Of a DNA stretch of 64,000 nt, positions 1 through 7,927 are shown one piece after another; the first letter of the stretch is position 1, and every line of letters begins with the position of its first letter. Under the pieces are notes generated by a model. It was not told the DNA's origin, ran no database searches, and saw nothing but the letters and a program-made list of their open reading frames with translations. The DNA lies in NCBI RefSeq assembly GCF_019131995.1, contig NZ_JAHONA010000010.1:12897-76896 (forward strand). The letters are read 5' to 3'. This DNA is from Collinsella aerofaciens (GTDB lineage: Bacteria > Actinomycetota > Coriobacteriia > Coriobacteriales > Coriobacteriaceae). Both the position numbers and the translations under genes were made by a program.

Positions 1-627
1 ACGACGACGGTCATCGCCGTTGGCATCTTCGCATTTGTTGTTAACGGGTATTTAGCCGCCATGAGCGCGACAAGCGGCGGTGAGTTTTCTTGGCTGCAGA
101 AGCTCATGAGCGCCGTCACGTACGCTATCGCGTTTTTGATCGGCGGACTGCTCCGCGATGTAACCGACGCCATGGATTCGGACAGGGCGGGCGCCTTGGG
201 CACGCGCTCGCTCGTGACGGTTTTGGTGCTCACCATCATCCTGGAAGGAGCACTCTCCTTCACCGTCGACCTCACGGCAATGGCAGTCCTCTCCTACAAA
301 TCGACCTCGCTGATCTCGTTTGCCCTCGCTGCCGCCTCCTTGCTCTTTGCGGCAACCCGACGCAGTGTCTCAGGCAATCCGCGGACTGCAGGTGTCACCG
401 TCATCTTATCGACCGCCACGCTCGGTTTCTATGTGATGCAGTCGCTCACCAGTAGCCTGTGGCGTCCCATCTTCAATACGTTGCTCGCAAACATACTGGT
501 CAGCCAAAACAGCCCGGCAGCTATATGCATCGTCACGGGTACCGTCATTAGCATCGTCTTTGCCTTAGTGCTCCTCATCATCGACGCAGCTAGAAGCCTT
601 ATCGCTCGCAAGCTCAAGCGACAATAG
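1..627 (+). CDS. membrane protein, 5'-truncated by the window edge
   Basis: The frame is open from base 1, so the gene starts upstream; the first ATG inside the window is at 61 and has no good ribosome site. The visible 208 residues form about five or six hydrophobic segments separated by short polar loops and end in a basic tail (RSLIARKLKRQ), as in a polytopic inner-membrane protein. I do not recognise the family. The gene downstream is a family 2 glycosyltransferase in the same orientation 170 bp away, so a role in envelope polysaccharide assembly or export is possible, but that rests on position alone. Confidence 0.6.
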   Translation, partial: TTTVIAVGIFAFVVNGYLAAMSATSGGEFSWLQKLMSAVTYAIAFLIGGLLRDVTDAMDSDRAGALGTRSLVTVLVLTIILEGALSFTVDLTAMAVLSYKSTSLISFALAAASLLFAATRRSVSGNPRTAGVTVILSTATLGFYVMQSLTSSLWRPIFNTLLANILVSQNSPAAICIVTGTVISIVFALVLLIIDAARSLIARKLKRQ

Positions 628-797
628 ACACGCTGCCGTAAGACGCTAAAGCCGCTACAGCCGTGGCAGGTTCCTGCGTTTTATTCAAAGCTTGCCGCCA
701 AGGTGCGCCGAGCCTTTACAATAGGACAGTCCCAAGGACGTATTCGATAGCTTCCGCGCAGCACTCGCCCGCCGCGCGTGAAAGGATATATTGCCCC

Positions 798-1817
798 ATG
801 CCTTCAACCCTCCCCGCTCCCATCGATAAGCTCGCCATCGTCGTCGTTACGTACAAGCGCCAGGAACTCCTGGCCAACTTGTTCGACTCCATGACCGAGC
901 TCACGGCAACGCCCTGGCGCATCGTGATTGTCGATAACGAGAATTCGCGCGAGACCGAGGCCATGTGCACCGCATTCAACGAGCGCTTGGCCAACCTGTG
1001 GGGCATCGACACCGAGCAGCCCGACGCGCAGGGCGGCACCGACCGCGTCATCTACGCACCGCAGCTCGAAAACGGCGGCGGTGCGGGCGGCTTCTCCGCC
1101 GGCACTAAATGCGCCTACGACCTGGGCGCCCAGTGGTTCTGGGTGATGGACGACGACGTGCTCGTCATCCCCGAAGGCATCGAGCGCTTGGCCAAGTGGA
1201 CCGACCGCTACGATGTCATCCAGGGTTCGCGCCTGGACTTCGACGGCGGCGCGTTCTTTTGGCAGTACCAACTGATCCTTTCGCTCGGCATTCCAAACCC
1301 TGTCGCCAAGTGGGATCTGGGTCCCGAGGGCTACCGCACCATGAACCAGCTGTGCTTTGAGGGCGGCATGTTCTCGCGCCGCGTGGTCGACAAGATTGGC
1401 CTGCCCGACGCGCGCTTCTTTATCTACGGCGACGATGCCTGCTATGGCTACGTGGCCAGCCAGCACTTCCCCGCCGCCGTTGTTGCCGACGTGGTTCTCA
1501 AGCGCGCCCGCGCTGTCTCTAACTGGGATATCGCCGGCAAGCGCCAGCTCAACTCTACGAGCGACACCAACCGTTACTACATCATGCGCAACCGCGGTTA
1601 TCTGGCCCGCTACATGCAGATCTACGGCGACTATCACCCCGTGCTGTTCCGTCTGGGCAACGCCGCGACCTTCTGCAAGGAATTTATTCGCCTGGCCGCC
1701 GTTGACAAGTGCTTTAAGACCGGAATTCCGGCGCTGCGCCGCGGCATGAAGGACGCCCGCAAGATCATCAAGGACCCCAACTGGAAGCCCATGCCGCCCA
1801 TGAAGGACACCGAGTAA
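798..1817 (+). CDS. family 2 glycosyltransferase (galactofuranosyl/rhamnosyl-transferase-like)
   Basis: A 339-residue GT-A fold glycosyltransferase that would transfer a sugar from a nucleotide-sugar donor to a cell-surface glycan. The Rossmann-like start is KLAIVVVTYKR (residues 11-21). A glycine-rich ENGGGAGGFSAG follows (91-102), then the metal-binding acidic motif VMDDD (116-120). The ENGGGAGGF and WFWVMDDD signatures are typical of the GlfT/rhamnosyltransferase branch of GT2. The frame is open upstream to 663, but ATG 798 is preceded by AAAGGA at normal spacing and starts the conserved domain. No transmembrane segment is seen, so it is probably cytoplasmic or membrane-associated. The exact sugar cannot be read from the sequence. 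Confidence 0.85.
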   Translation: MPSTLPAPIDKLAIVVVTYKRQELLANLFDSMTELTATPWRIVIVDNENSRETEAMCTAFNERLANLWGIDTEQPDAQGGTDRVIYAPQLENGGGAGGFSAGTKCAYDLGAQWFWVMDDDVLVIPEGIERLAKWTDRYDVIQGSRLDFDGGAFFWQYQLILSLGIPNPVAKWDLGPEGYRTMNQLCFEGGMFSRRVVDKIGLPDARFFIYGDDACYGYVASQHFPAAVVADVVLKRARAVSNWDIAGKRQLNSTSDTNRYYIMRNRGYLARYMQIYGDYHPVLFRLGNAATFCKEFIRLAAVDKCFKTGIPALRRGMKDARKIIKDPNWKPMPPMKDTE

Positions 1818-1841
1818 CGGAAGTCGGAAACACCTCGGCGC

Positions 1842-3638
1842 TTAAAGCCGCTGGCACACCGTAGCCACATGCTGCCCATCAAAACCGAACCCCCAGCGCA
1901 TGCGACCCACGCCGGGGCGTGGCACACGGATTTCGTCGATGCCGTCGCGCTCTATGTCGAGTAGCGACTGCACGGCCAGCAATTCCAGGCCCAGCGCATC
2001 CACATCGGGGTCATACATCAAGTTAATCGTTATCAGCGGGCGCTCGTCCAGCATGCCAATCGTGTCTGCTACGTCGAACACGGCACCCGTAGGGAAAACC
2101 TGGATGTCCCAGCGACCCGCGCCACACTTTCGCCTCGAGGCAGGATTGGCATAACCCGGCAAGCCAAAGCAGAGCCCCTGCAAGAGCAGATGATATGGCA
2201 GCGGCTTATCTGGGTCGGTCTCACCGATTCCAGCATCCCCCAGGATGCGGCTTAGCGCCCGCCTCACGGTATCCTCGTTCCCACGGCACAGCCCGTCGCG
2301 AAACGCATCGACGTCTCGAATGTCTTCGGCAGCGCACTCAAACCACTCAATAATCACTAGACGCAAGGCCTGGCGAAGCTCGTTATTGGGCAATCGCAAA
2401 GCACGGAGGCGATCGCCATGCTCTGGCTCCTCAGTCATATCCGTCGTGAGAAAACCGGACAGATACAGCGCTGTCCACATGCCATCGTCAGGCGAGAAAT
2501 CTGGCTCTGCAGTGCCCAAACAAAGCGGGACCTCAGCGCACCCATGGGCCTCGAGCAAATCAAACAAGACCGAAAGGCGGTCGAGATTCCACCCGGCAAC
2601 TACCCTACTCAGGCAATCCGCATACCCATACAGATCGGCGCGCACAGGCGCCGTGCAGCCTCGGTCCAGAAAACCGATCACGCGCGCCGGACTCGAGCAA
2701 TAGGCCCTGCCAAACCGATATCCCTCGAGCCATTCACGCGCATCCTCCAGGTATTCCTCGCGCCCAGCATGATTCAACAGAGCCTGGACCTCGGCATCCG
2801 AAAAGCCGAAACAACGGTCACACCAGGTCGAAAGCGGCGTCGTCAGACAATACGAGCAGCCATGCAAAGAAAGCGCCGCTTCGGCAGGGCCGGGACATTC
2901 CCCCATCAGACACGTCAGCCGCAACGAATCGCGCGCAGTGGCAATGACCTCGAAAAGCACGCGATCAAATATCCCTGCCGGATCGGCGCCGGAAGCGACC
3001 CTCGCGCTCGCACGGCCCAACCACGCCGCGTCGTACCCATCAACGAGCAATACAACCTGCTCATCGCAGGCCATCTCCAGCAGCTCAATGAGCACGCCAA
3101 GCACCGAGGCGACCTCGTCCTCGCTCGCCGCGCCACGCGCAACACGTTCGATGTGACGCACCTTGTCTCGAGCTAAATCCGGAGCCTCCAAAAGCGCCAG
3201 CAGGCGGGCGCACTCGTCCGAAAGAGCATCGCGCACGACGTCGGCAATAGCGGCGCCACGCCTCGCAGCGCCAGAAAAATCCAGCGATATCACCGGATAG
3301 CAAGCGTACTCATCCCGATAGCGCCCGCCGTTCGCATCCCAAATCTGAGCATCGGCAAACAAACGCTGACCAGAGCGACCGACCGCTGGACGCTCCAGAA
3401 AAGCCCTGAGCATCGACAAGTTCATGCTCTTGCCAAAACCCTCGGGTCGACAGCACACCACAACGGACGCGTCGCAGTCCAACACATCGGCAATAAACAT
3501 GGTCTTGTCAACCAGCATGCAGCAACCAAGGGCCTCCGCATAGTCGTGCATGCCAATGGGCAAAACCGCATCGTCGGCACAGCCGATCAAGCGCACGCCA
3601 AAGCCAGCAGCACAATCAACATTTGCCTGTTCAGACAC
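1842..3638 (-). CDS. AAA-ATPase-like protein of the DUF1703 (PD-(D/E)XK) type
   Basis: A 598-residue protein resembling the 'predicted AAA-ATPase' family: VDKT (residues 43-46), a P-loop-like RPEGFGKSMNLSML (64-77), an ATPase/winged-helix middle part, and a C-terminal region where that family carries a DUF1703 nuclease-like fold. The P-loop is degenerate relative to GxxxxGK[ST], as is common in this family. The frame is open to an ATG at 3770, but GTG 3638 is preceded by AGGGGGAA and gives a normal N-terminus, so I chose it. Such genes are often multicopy in gut anaerobes. No partner gene is adjacent and the cellular role is unknown. Confidence 0.7.
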   Translation of the reverse strand: MSEQANVDCAAGFGVRLIGCADDAVLPIGMHDYAEALGCCMLVDKTMFIADVLDCDASVVVCCRPEGFGKSMNLSMLRAFLERPAVGRSGQRLFADAQIWDANGGRYRDEYACYPVISLDFSGAARRGAAIADVVRDALSDECARLLALLEAPDLARDKVRHIERVARGAASEDEVASVLGVLIELLEMACDEQVVLLVDGYDAAWLGRASARVASGADPAGIFDRVLFEVIATARDSLRLTCLMGECPGPAEAALSLHGCSYCLTTPLSTWCDRCFGFSDAEVQALLNHAGREEYLEDAREWLEGYRFGRAYCSSPARVIGFLDRGCTAPVRADLYGYADCLSRVVAGWNLDRLSVLFDLLEAHGCAEVPLCLGTAEPDFSPDDGMWTALYLSGFLTTDMTEEPEHGDRLRALRLPNNELRQALRLVIIEWFECAAEDIRDVDAFRDGLCRGNEDTVRRALSRILGDAGIGETDPDKPLPYHLLLQGLCFGLPGYANPASRRKCGAGRWDIQVFPTGAVFDVADTIGMLDERPLITINLMYDPDVDALGLELLAVQSLLDIERDGIDEIRVPRPGVGRMRWGFGFDGQHVATVCQRL

Positions 3639-3775
3639 CAAAACGTTCCCCCTAAATCGCTGCACGATGCCAATTGTAATGACCGCCTCGCGCGTACCGA
3701 CGACGCCGGGCGAACATATCGGGCAACGGTAGCAACAAGAGGTGTGAGGGGGCATAACTAATCGTTGCACAACAA

Positions 3776-3811
3776 AACGGGGCCCGATGCATTCGCACCG
3801 GACCCCGTCCC
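3776..3811 (-). terminator. Rho-independent terminator of the surface-protein gene
   Basis: On the minus strand a stem of about 14 bp (ACGGGGTCCGGTGC pairing with GCATCGGGCCCCGT, one or two G-T pairs) closes a GAAT loop and is followed by TTTTGTTG. It lies 30 bp beyond the stop codon of the gene at 3841-5628. Confidence 0.8.
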
Positions 3812-3840
3812 AACTCTTTAGTTATCTAGCAACCAAGAGG

Positions 3841-5628
3841 CTACTCCTCCGAGCCGTCCTCCCCAGAAGCCTTCTTCTGCTGATCGAGCTTATGCTTACC
3901 ACTTACGATAGACGTAGCGCCCAGCGTGGCCAAGCTTGCACTGGCAAGGCTCGCCATCACAATCAGATCGCCCGTCTTGGGCATGTTGCCACCCGAGGAC
4001 TTGGTAGTTGTAGTCGTCGTGGTCGTAGTGGTCACCGTTTTGGAGTCATTTTGCTCCTGGACCTGGTTGTCAGCACCGCTCTTGTCGTCGTCTTCGGACT
4101 GTTTCTTTTCGCCCTCGGTCTTGCTCTCGTCCTTCTTCTGACCGGACTTGTCGCCCTTCTCATCAGAGCTAGAACCCTTATCGGATTCGGTCTTCTCGGA
4201 AGCCTTGTCCTTTGAGTCGCCCTTTGCGGCCTCGGTCTTTTCCATGGAAACCTGATCAGAGTTGTCCTTGTTCTGAGTCGAGCCATTATTGACGCCAGCC
4301 ATCAGCGAAGAGCCCAGCGTAGAACCAAGCTGCACGGAGAAAGAAGGCTTCTTGTCCGGCGAAGCAACGGGAGCGTCCGGCGCCTTATTCGAGTCGTCCT
4401 TGGAATCATCGGAATCAGGCGTTACATCAGAGCCGGAGCCATTGTTAGAGCCGGTGCCAACGGACGAATCGCTCGAGCCGGTAGATGAGTTAGAGGTGTC
4501 AGCGTCGGTCGAACCAGAAGCGTCGCTGTCCGTATTGCCGACAGAGCTTGAAGACGAATCGCCCGCAGCAGAGCCGTTCGAATTGGAGCCGTTCGGGGCA
4601 GAGCCGTCGTTGGTAGTGCCGCCAGCAGAGCCATTACCGTCAGCATCGGTCGAGGGCGCATCCATCCTGTCATCGTTGACATCGTCACTCGAGCCGTCAT
4701 TCGAATCAGGTGTCGGCGAGGGCGCCGGCGTAGGCTCGGGCTGCTCGGGCTTGTTGTCCTTCGCAGCGGCAGCCTCGTCCTCGGCGATATAGACCAGGCA
4801 GTCCTTTAGCTCGTTGCGGTAGCGGTTCTTCCAGCCCTCGTGGTACTGGGGCTGGCTTGCATACTTGGTCGCCACGTTATTGACCACGCTGCTGGAAAGC
4901 GCCGTCACAAACTCGCGGTCGGACATATCGTTGGAAAGATTCGCCCAGCGGAAAAAGTCCCTGCAGCCACCAGTGCCGCACATGTTGGTAATGCTCCACA
5001 CCATGCCCTTGACGCAATCGGCGCGGCCCGAAATATCAATACCCAGGCCGCTCTTGAGCCACGCCTCGGTAACCGCATAGTACGAGTTGTACGCATAGGC
5101 ATCTTGAAGTGCTGAGAACTCAACAGGATCGGTGTTGTACGCACCTTGGAAGGCATCCTGCGCGATATGGCCCAGCTCGGTGAGCTGTCCGTTCTCGTAC
5201 ATGGCATTGCTCGCGTTGGAAACCTCGCTGCCGCGATCAATCGCATCCTTGAGCATGCCGTACTTGGCAGAATCGTAGTTGTAAACCTGCTTCATAAACG
5301 GAATGAGCGACCAACGACGGTCGAACTGGTAATAGCCCAGCGCGTTGTAGCCGTCACCATACGAAAAGCCCTGGTTATAGTTGCCATGGCTCTCATATTT
5401 GGTGAAGTACTTCATCTCGGGAGTCACGTTGACAAACGAGACACCCTGAACCGACCTCAACACGCCCGAGAAGGACTGTTGGGTGTAAAGGCCCTTATCG
5501 ATATCGGTGGCATCCGAGGCAACGCCCGGCGTGGGCTCCTCAGCAGCGGCGGGTGCCGGCGCGGAAACGGCGCCAAACGAAAGCGCCAGCGTCAGGCCCG
5601 CGACAATAGCAGAATGCTTGGGCTGCAT
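3841..5628 (-). CDS. secreted surface protein: lysozyme-like domain, Ser/Asp-rich stalk, MPKTG sorting-like tail
   Basis: A 595-residue protein. Residues 1-29 are a signal peptide (basic MQPKH, hydrophobic core, APAAA). Residues about 40-280 form a globular part with KYFTKYESHGNYN and GYNALGYYQFDRR, a pattern like the lysozyme-like domain at the C-terminus of VgrG-related proteins. It has four cysteines, two of them close together (CGTGGC). Residues about 285-545 are low-complexity Ser/Asp/Gly/Lys with a run of ten threonines. The tail is MPKTGD (549-554), a hydrophobic stretch and a charged end, the layout of a sortase signal with Met in place of Leu. ATG 5628 has a strong AGGGAGG site. Peptidoglycan cleavage is an inference; the cell-surface location is well supported. 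Confidence 0.7.
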   Translation of the reverse strand: MQPKHSAIVAGLTLALSFGAVSAPAPAAAEEPTPGVASDATDIDKGLYTQQSFSGVLRSVQGVSFVNVTPEMKYFTKYESHGNYNQGFSYGDGYNALGYYQFDRRWSLIPFMKQVYNYDSAKYGMLKDAIDRGSEVSNASNAMYENGQLTELGHIAQDAFQGAYNTDPVEFSALQDAYAYNSYYAVTEAWLKSGLGIDISGRADCVKGMVWSITNMCGTGGCRDFFRWANLSNDMSDREFVTALSSSVVNNVATKYASQPQYHEGWKNRYRNELKDCLVYIAEDEAAAAKDNKPEQPEPTPAPSPTPDSNDGSSDDVNDDRMDAPSTDADGNGSAGGTTNDGSAPNGSNSNGSAAGDSSSSSVGNTDSDASGSTDADTSNSSTGSSDSSVGTGSNNGSGSDVTPDSDDSKDDSNKAPDAPVASPDKKPSFSVQLGSTLGSSLMAGVNNGSTQNKDNSDQVSMEKTEAAKGDSKDKASEKTESDKGSSSDEKGDKSGQKKDESKTEGEKKQSEDDDKSGADNQVQEQNDSKTVTTTTTTTTTTKSSGGNMPKTGDLIVMASLASASLATLGATSIVSGKHKLDQQKKASGEDGSEE

Positions 5629-5756
5629 AAGATCCTCCCTGCATTGGTGTAGTTAAAGTTCAGTTTGCAAAGATAAAAGTAAGTATTGCAGCTCGCCCGT
5701 TGTTACACAACAACCCCTCGGTAAACGGCAACAACCCTCCGCGAAATCTTAAGGAA

Positions 5757-6176
5757 TTAAACAAACTGGTCGTCGGGCGCCATCAGAAGCTCGCCGTATC
5801 GCTCCATCAGCCCGTCCCTCAACTGACAGAAAGCGGGGATATAGACGTTCAAGATGCGCTGAATCAAATCTTGAGCGAGCTTGTTGTCGTAGATATGGAC
5901 GTTCGTATTGCGGTCTCTGAGCATGTCTAGCCAGGCCGCCTCATCAATAAAGTCGTAGAATCGGTACGACTCCTTCAAGATGGCACGAGGAGACCCCGAC
6001 GCGGCAAGCGTGGCGCCCTCATACTCGAGCAGACGCTTAAGGAGCTTCCAGCTAAGTTCAAATTGAAGATTGAACTTATTAATCAATCCACTCTGAACAA
6101 AATCATTGTTGAGATCCTGATTGGGCGCATCCTCAAGATTCGCCAAGGCGCTAACAAAGTTCTCATATTTTTTCAT
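5757..6176 (-). CDS. hepT: HepT-like HEPN toxin (HI0074 family)
   Basis: A 139-residue all-helical protein of the HI0074/HepT family, the HEPN partner of a minimal nucleotidyltransferase. The HEPN ribonuclease motif RX4HXY is intact: R89, H94 and Y96 in RNTNVHIY. Y96 corresponds to the tyrosine that MntA-type antitoxins modify with AMP in characterised type VII systems. The start overlaps the end of the upstream mntA-like gene by 14 bp, so the two are co-translated, with the antitoxin first. The toxin role is known for the family; activity of this copy is inferred. Confidence 0.85.
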   Translation of the reverse strand: MKKYENFVSALANLEDAPNQDLNNDFVQSGLINKFNLQFELSWKLLKRLLEYEGATLAASGSPRAILKESYRFYDFIDEAAWLDMLRDRNTNVHIYDNKLAQDLIQRILNVYIPAFCQLRDGLMERYGELLMAPDDQFV

Positions 6177-6450
6177 ACAGAATCACACCATCCCTGGCAA
6201 TCTCATCGAGCAATTGCTGCGATAGGGACTCGTCGAGATTGACGACATCTACATCTAAAAGAGTATCAAGATGTTCCTCGATCAAATATGAGAAACGGCC
6301 GAAATCCCGGCAACCTGCTACGGCGATGTCAATATCGCTCTTGGGCAAGTTGTCGCCTCGAGCACGAGAACCAAACAACACGACCTTCTCGGCGTCACAT
6401 TCCCGAGCAAAAACTTCGATTTGCTTGTACACCTTGTCGAGAGATGCCAT
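6163..6450 (-). CDS. mntA: MntA-like minimal nucleotidyltransferase (antitoxin)
   Basis: A 95-residue minimal nucleotidyltransferase with the full GSX10DXD signature: G27-S28, then D39 and D41 in GSRARGDNLPKSDIDIAV. A third acidic residue lies in the next strand (VDVVNLDE). In characterised MNT-HEPN pairs this enzyme adds AMP to the HEPN toxin and silences it. I chose ATG 6450, five bases after TAGGGG, over a GTG two codons upstream. It forms a two-gene operon with hepT and lies just downstream of the Rrf2 gene (9-bp gap), so all three may share a transcript. Confidence 0.85.
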   Translation of the reverse strand: MASLDKVYKQIEVFARECDAEKVVLFGSRARGDNLPKSDIDIAVAGCRDFGRFSYLIEEHLDTLLDVDVVNLDESLSQQLLDEIARDGVILYEKI

Positions 6451-6458
6451 TTGCACCC

Positions 6459-6890
6459 CTACAGCTTGATGTCAAAGTTGATCTCGGGGACGGCGGCCAG
6501 GTCGGCCAACGTCACGCCGTCGACGTACTTTTCGATCACGTCATCCAGACCGCGCCAGAACTTGACGGTCGAGCACAAATCGCTACGGGTGCAGCTGTTG
6601 TCGATGCCATCGCACGCCACCGGAGCCGTGCTGCCCTCGACGGCACGCAGGATGTCGCCGGCACGCACCTCGGCCGGGTCCTTAGCCATCATGTAGCCGC
6701 CGCCCTTGCCGCGCACGCTCTTAAGCAGGCCCGCCTTCATAAGCGGACGAACCAGCTGCTCCAGATACTTTTGCGAAATATGCTCGCGGTCAGCGACCTC
6801 GCGAAGGGCAATCTTGCCCTCGGCGTCACCAAGCGCTGCGATATAGATCATCAGACGGAGGGCATAGCGGCCCTTGGAAGAAATGAGCAT
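6459..6890 (-). CDS. Rrf2-family transcriptional regulator (IscR-like)
   Basis: A 143-residue Rrf2 regulator. The N-terminal winged helix-turn-helix (residues 1-70) has the family wing LKSVRGKGGGY (56-66). C93, C100 and C106 (CX6CX5C) are placed like the [2Fe-2S] ligands of IscR, which has CX5CX5C, so the first spacing is one residue longer. It is transcribed divergently from the suf operon, and the gap contains two copies of a 31-bp palindrome. The likely job is to sense Fe-S cluster status and control suf and its own gene. Direct targets are inferred from position. Confidence 0.9.
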   Translation of the reverse strand: MLISSKGRYALRLMIYIAALGDAEGKIALREVADREHISQKYLEQLVRPLMKAGLLKSVRGKGGGYMMAKDPAEVRAGDILRAVEGSTAPVACDGIDNSCTRSDLCSTVKFWRGLDDVIEKYVDGVTLADLAAVPEINFDIKL

Positions 6891-6910
6891 ACCTACCCTC
6901 CCATCGCATC

Positions 6911-6941
6911 TGGGACAACATAACCAGGTTTGTTTGTCCCA
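6911..6941. promoter_or_regulatory. 31-bp palindromic operator, copy 1 (putative Rrf2 site)
   Basis: The arms TGGGACAA and TTGTCCCA close a 15-bp centre that contains CAGGTT. The second copy, with identical arms, arm spacing and CAGGTT, starts 44 bp further on. It sits 20 bp upstream of the Rrf2 start codon. Binding by the adjacent Rrf2 protein is inferred. Confidence 0.7.
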
Positions 6942-6954
6942 AATTTAAAGTAAG

Positions 6955-6985
6955 TGGGACAAACACAACAGGTTATTTTGTCCCA
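6955..6985. promoter_or_regulatory. 31-bp palindromic operator, copy 2 (putative Rrf2 site)
   Basis: It has the same outer arms (TGGGACAA and TTGTCCCA), the same 31-bp length and the same central CAGGTT as copy 1. It lies between copy 1 and the likely suf promoter, so occupancy could affect both divergent transcripts. Confidence 0.7.
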
Positions 6986-7022
6986 GAATTTGAAAAGTCG
7001 AGTGGATTAGTCGGGTTTTCCC

Positions 7023-7050
7023 TTGACTAACGCCGAACCCATAGTAACTT
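7023..7050 (+). promoter_or_regulatory. possible suf operon promoter
   Basis: TTGACT at 7023-7028 is a good -35. With a 16-bp spacer the -10 would be the weak TAACTT (7045-7050), as expected for a promoter under protein control. The -35 is embedded in an inverted repeat (TTAGTC at 7007-7012, GACTAA at 7024-7029). The sufC start is 65 bp downstream. Confidence 0.4.
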
Positions 7051-7114
7051 TATTCCGAGAAGATTCCTAGGGTTTAGTACACCTATGAGTACACCATATA
7101 CAGAGAGGGACAGC

Positions 7115-7915
7115 ATGAGCGCAAATCCGCTGCTTTCCATCGAAGGTCTGACCGCCTCCGTGGACGAGAAGACCATCCTCCACAACGTCAACCTCAACGT
7201 CGCCGCCGGCGAGACCCACGTGTTGATGGGTCCCAACGGCGCCGGCAAGTCCACCCTCGGCCACCTGGTCATGGGCGACCCCGTTTACACGGTCAACGAC
7301 GGCCGCATCGTCTTTGACGGCCAGGACATCACCGAGCTCACCACCGACAAGCGCTCGCGCGCCGGCCTGTTCCTGAGCTTCCAGGCCCCGGTCGAGATTC
7401 CGGGCGTGCCGCTGTCGAGCTTTTTGCGCGCCAGCATCGCCGGCCGCCCCGGCCTGGAGATGAAGGGCAAGGAGTTCCGCCGTCGCGTCAAGGAGCTCGC
7501 GGCCGAGCTCAACATGGATACCGCCTACCTCAACCGTGAGCTGGGCGTGGGCTTCTCGGGCGGCGAGAAGAAGAAGGTCGAGATGCTCCAGCTTTTGCTG
7601 CTGCAGCCCAAGCTCGCCATCCTGGACGAAACCGACTCAGGCCTGGACGTCGACGCCCTGTCAACCGTCAGCCACGGCATGGACGCCTACCGCAAGAGTT
7701 GCGACGGCTCCATGCTCATCATCACGCACAACACGCGCATCCTGGAGCACCTGGATGTCGACCGCGTCCACGTTATGGTCAAGGGCCACATCGTGCGCGA
7801 GGACGACGCCTCGCTCATCCCCTGGATCGACAAGAACGGCTTTGAGACCTTCGAGCGCGAGGCCGCCGAGCAGCGCACCCAGGTCGAGGCCGCCGCTGCC
7901 GAGCAGCAGGCGTAA
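7115..7915 (+). CDS. sufC: SufC, Fe-S assembly ATPase
   Basis: A 266-residue ABC-type ATPase of the SUF Fe-S cluster machine. It powers the SufBCD scaffold in the cytoplasm. Walker A is GPNGAGKS (39-46), the ABC signature SGGEKKK (148-154) and Walker B LAILDE (167-172), followed by the SufC-typical TDSGLDVDAL. An in-frame ATG lies at 7085, but ATG 7115 follows GAGAGGGA at correct spacing and fits family N-termini. It is the first gene of sufCBDSU, with a 12-bp gap to sufB. The C-terminus has an extra Glu/Ala-rich tail. Confidence 0.95.
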   Translation: MSANPLLSIEGLTASVDEKTILHNVNLNVAAGETHVLMGPNGAGKSTLGHLVMGDPVYTVNDGRIVFDGQDITELTTDKRSRAGLFLSFQAPVEIPGVPLSSFLRASIAGRPGLEMKGKEFRRRVKELAAELNMDTAYLNRELGVGFSGGEKKKVEMLQLLLLQPKLAILDETDSGLDVDALSTVSHGMDAYRKSCDGSMLIITHNTRILEHLDVDRVHVMVKGHIVREDDASLIPWIDKNGFETFEREAAEQRTQVEAAAAEQQA

Positions 7916-7927
7916 AGGGGCGACGCA

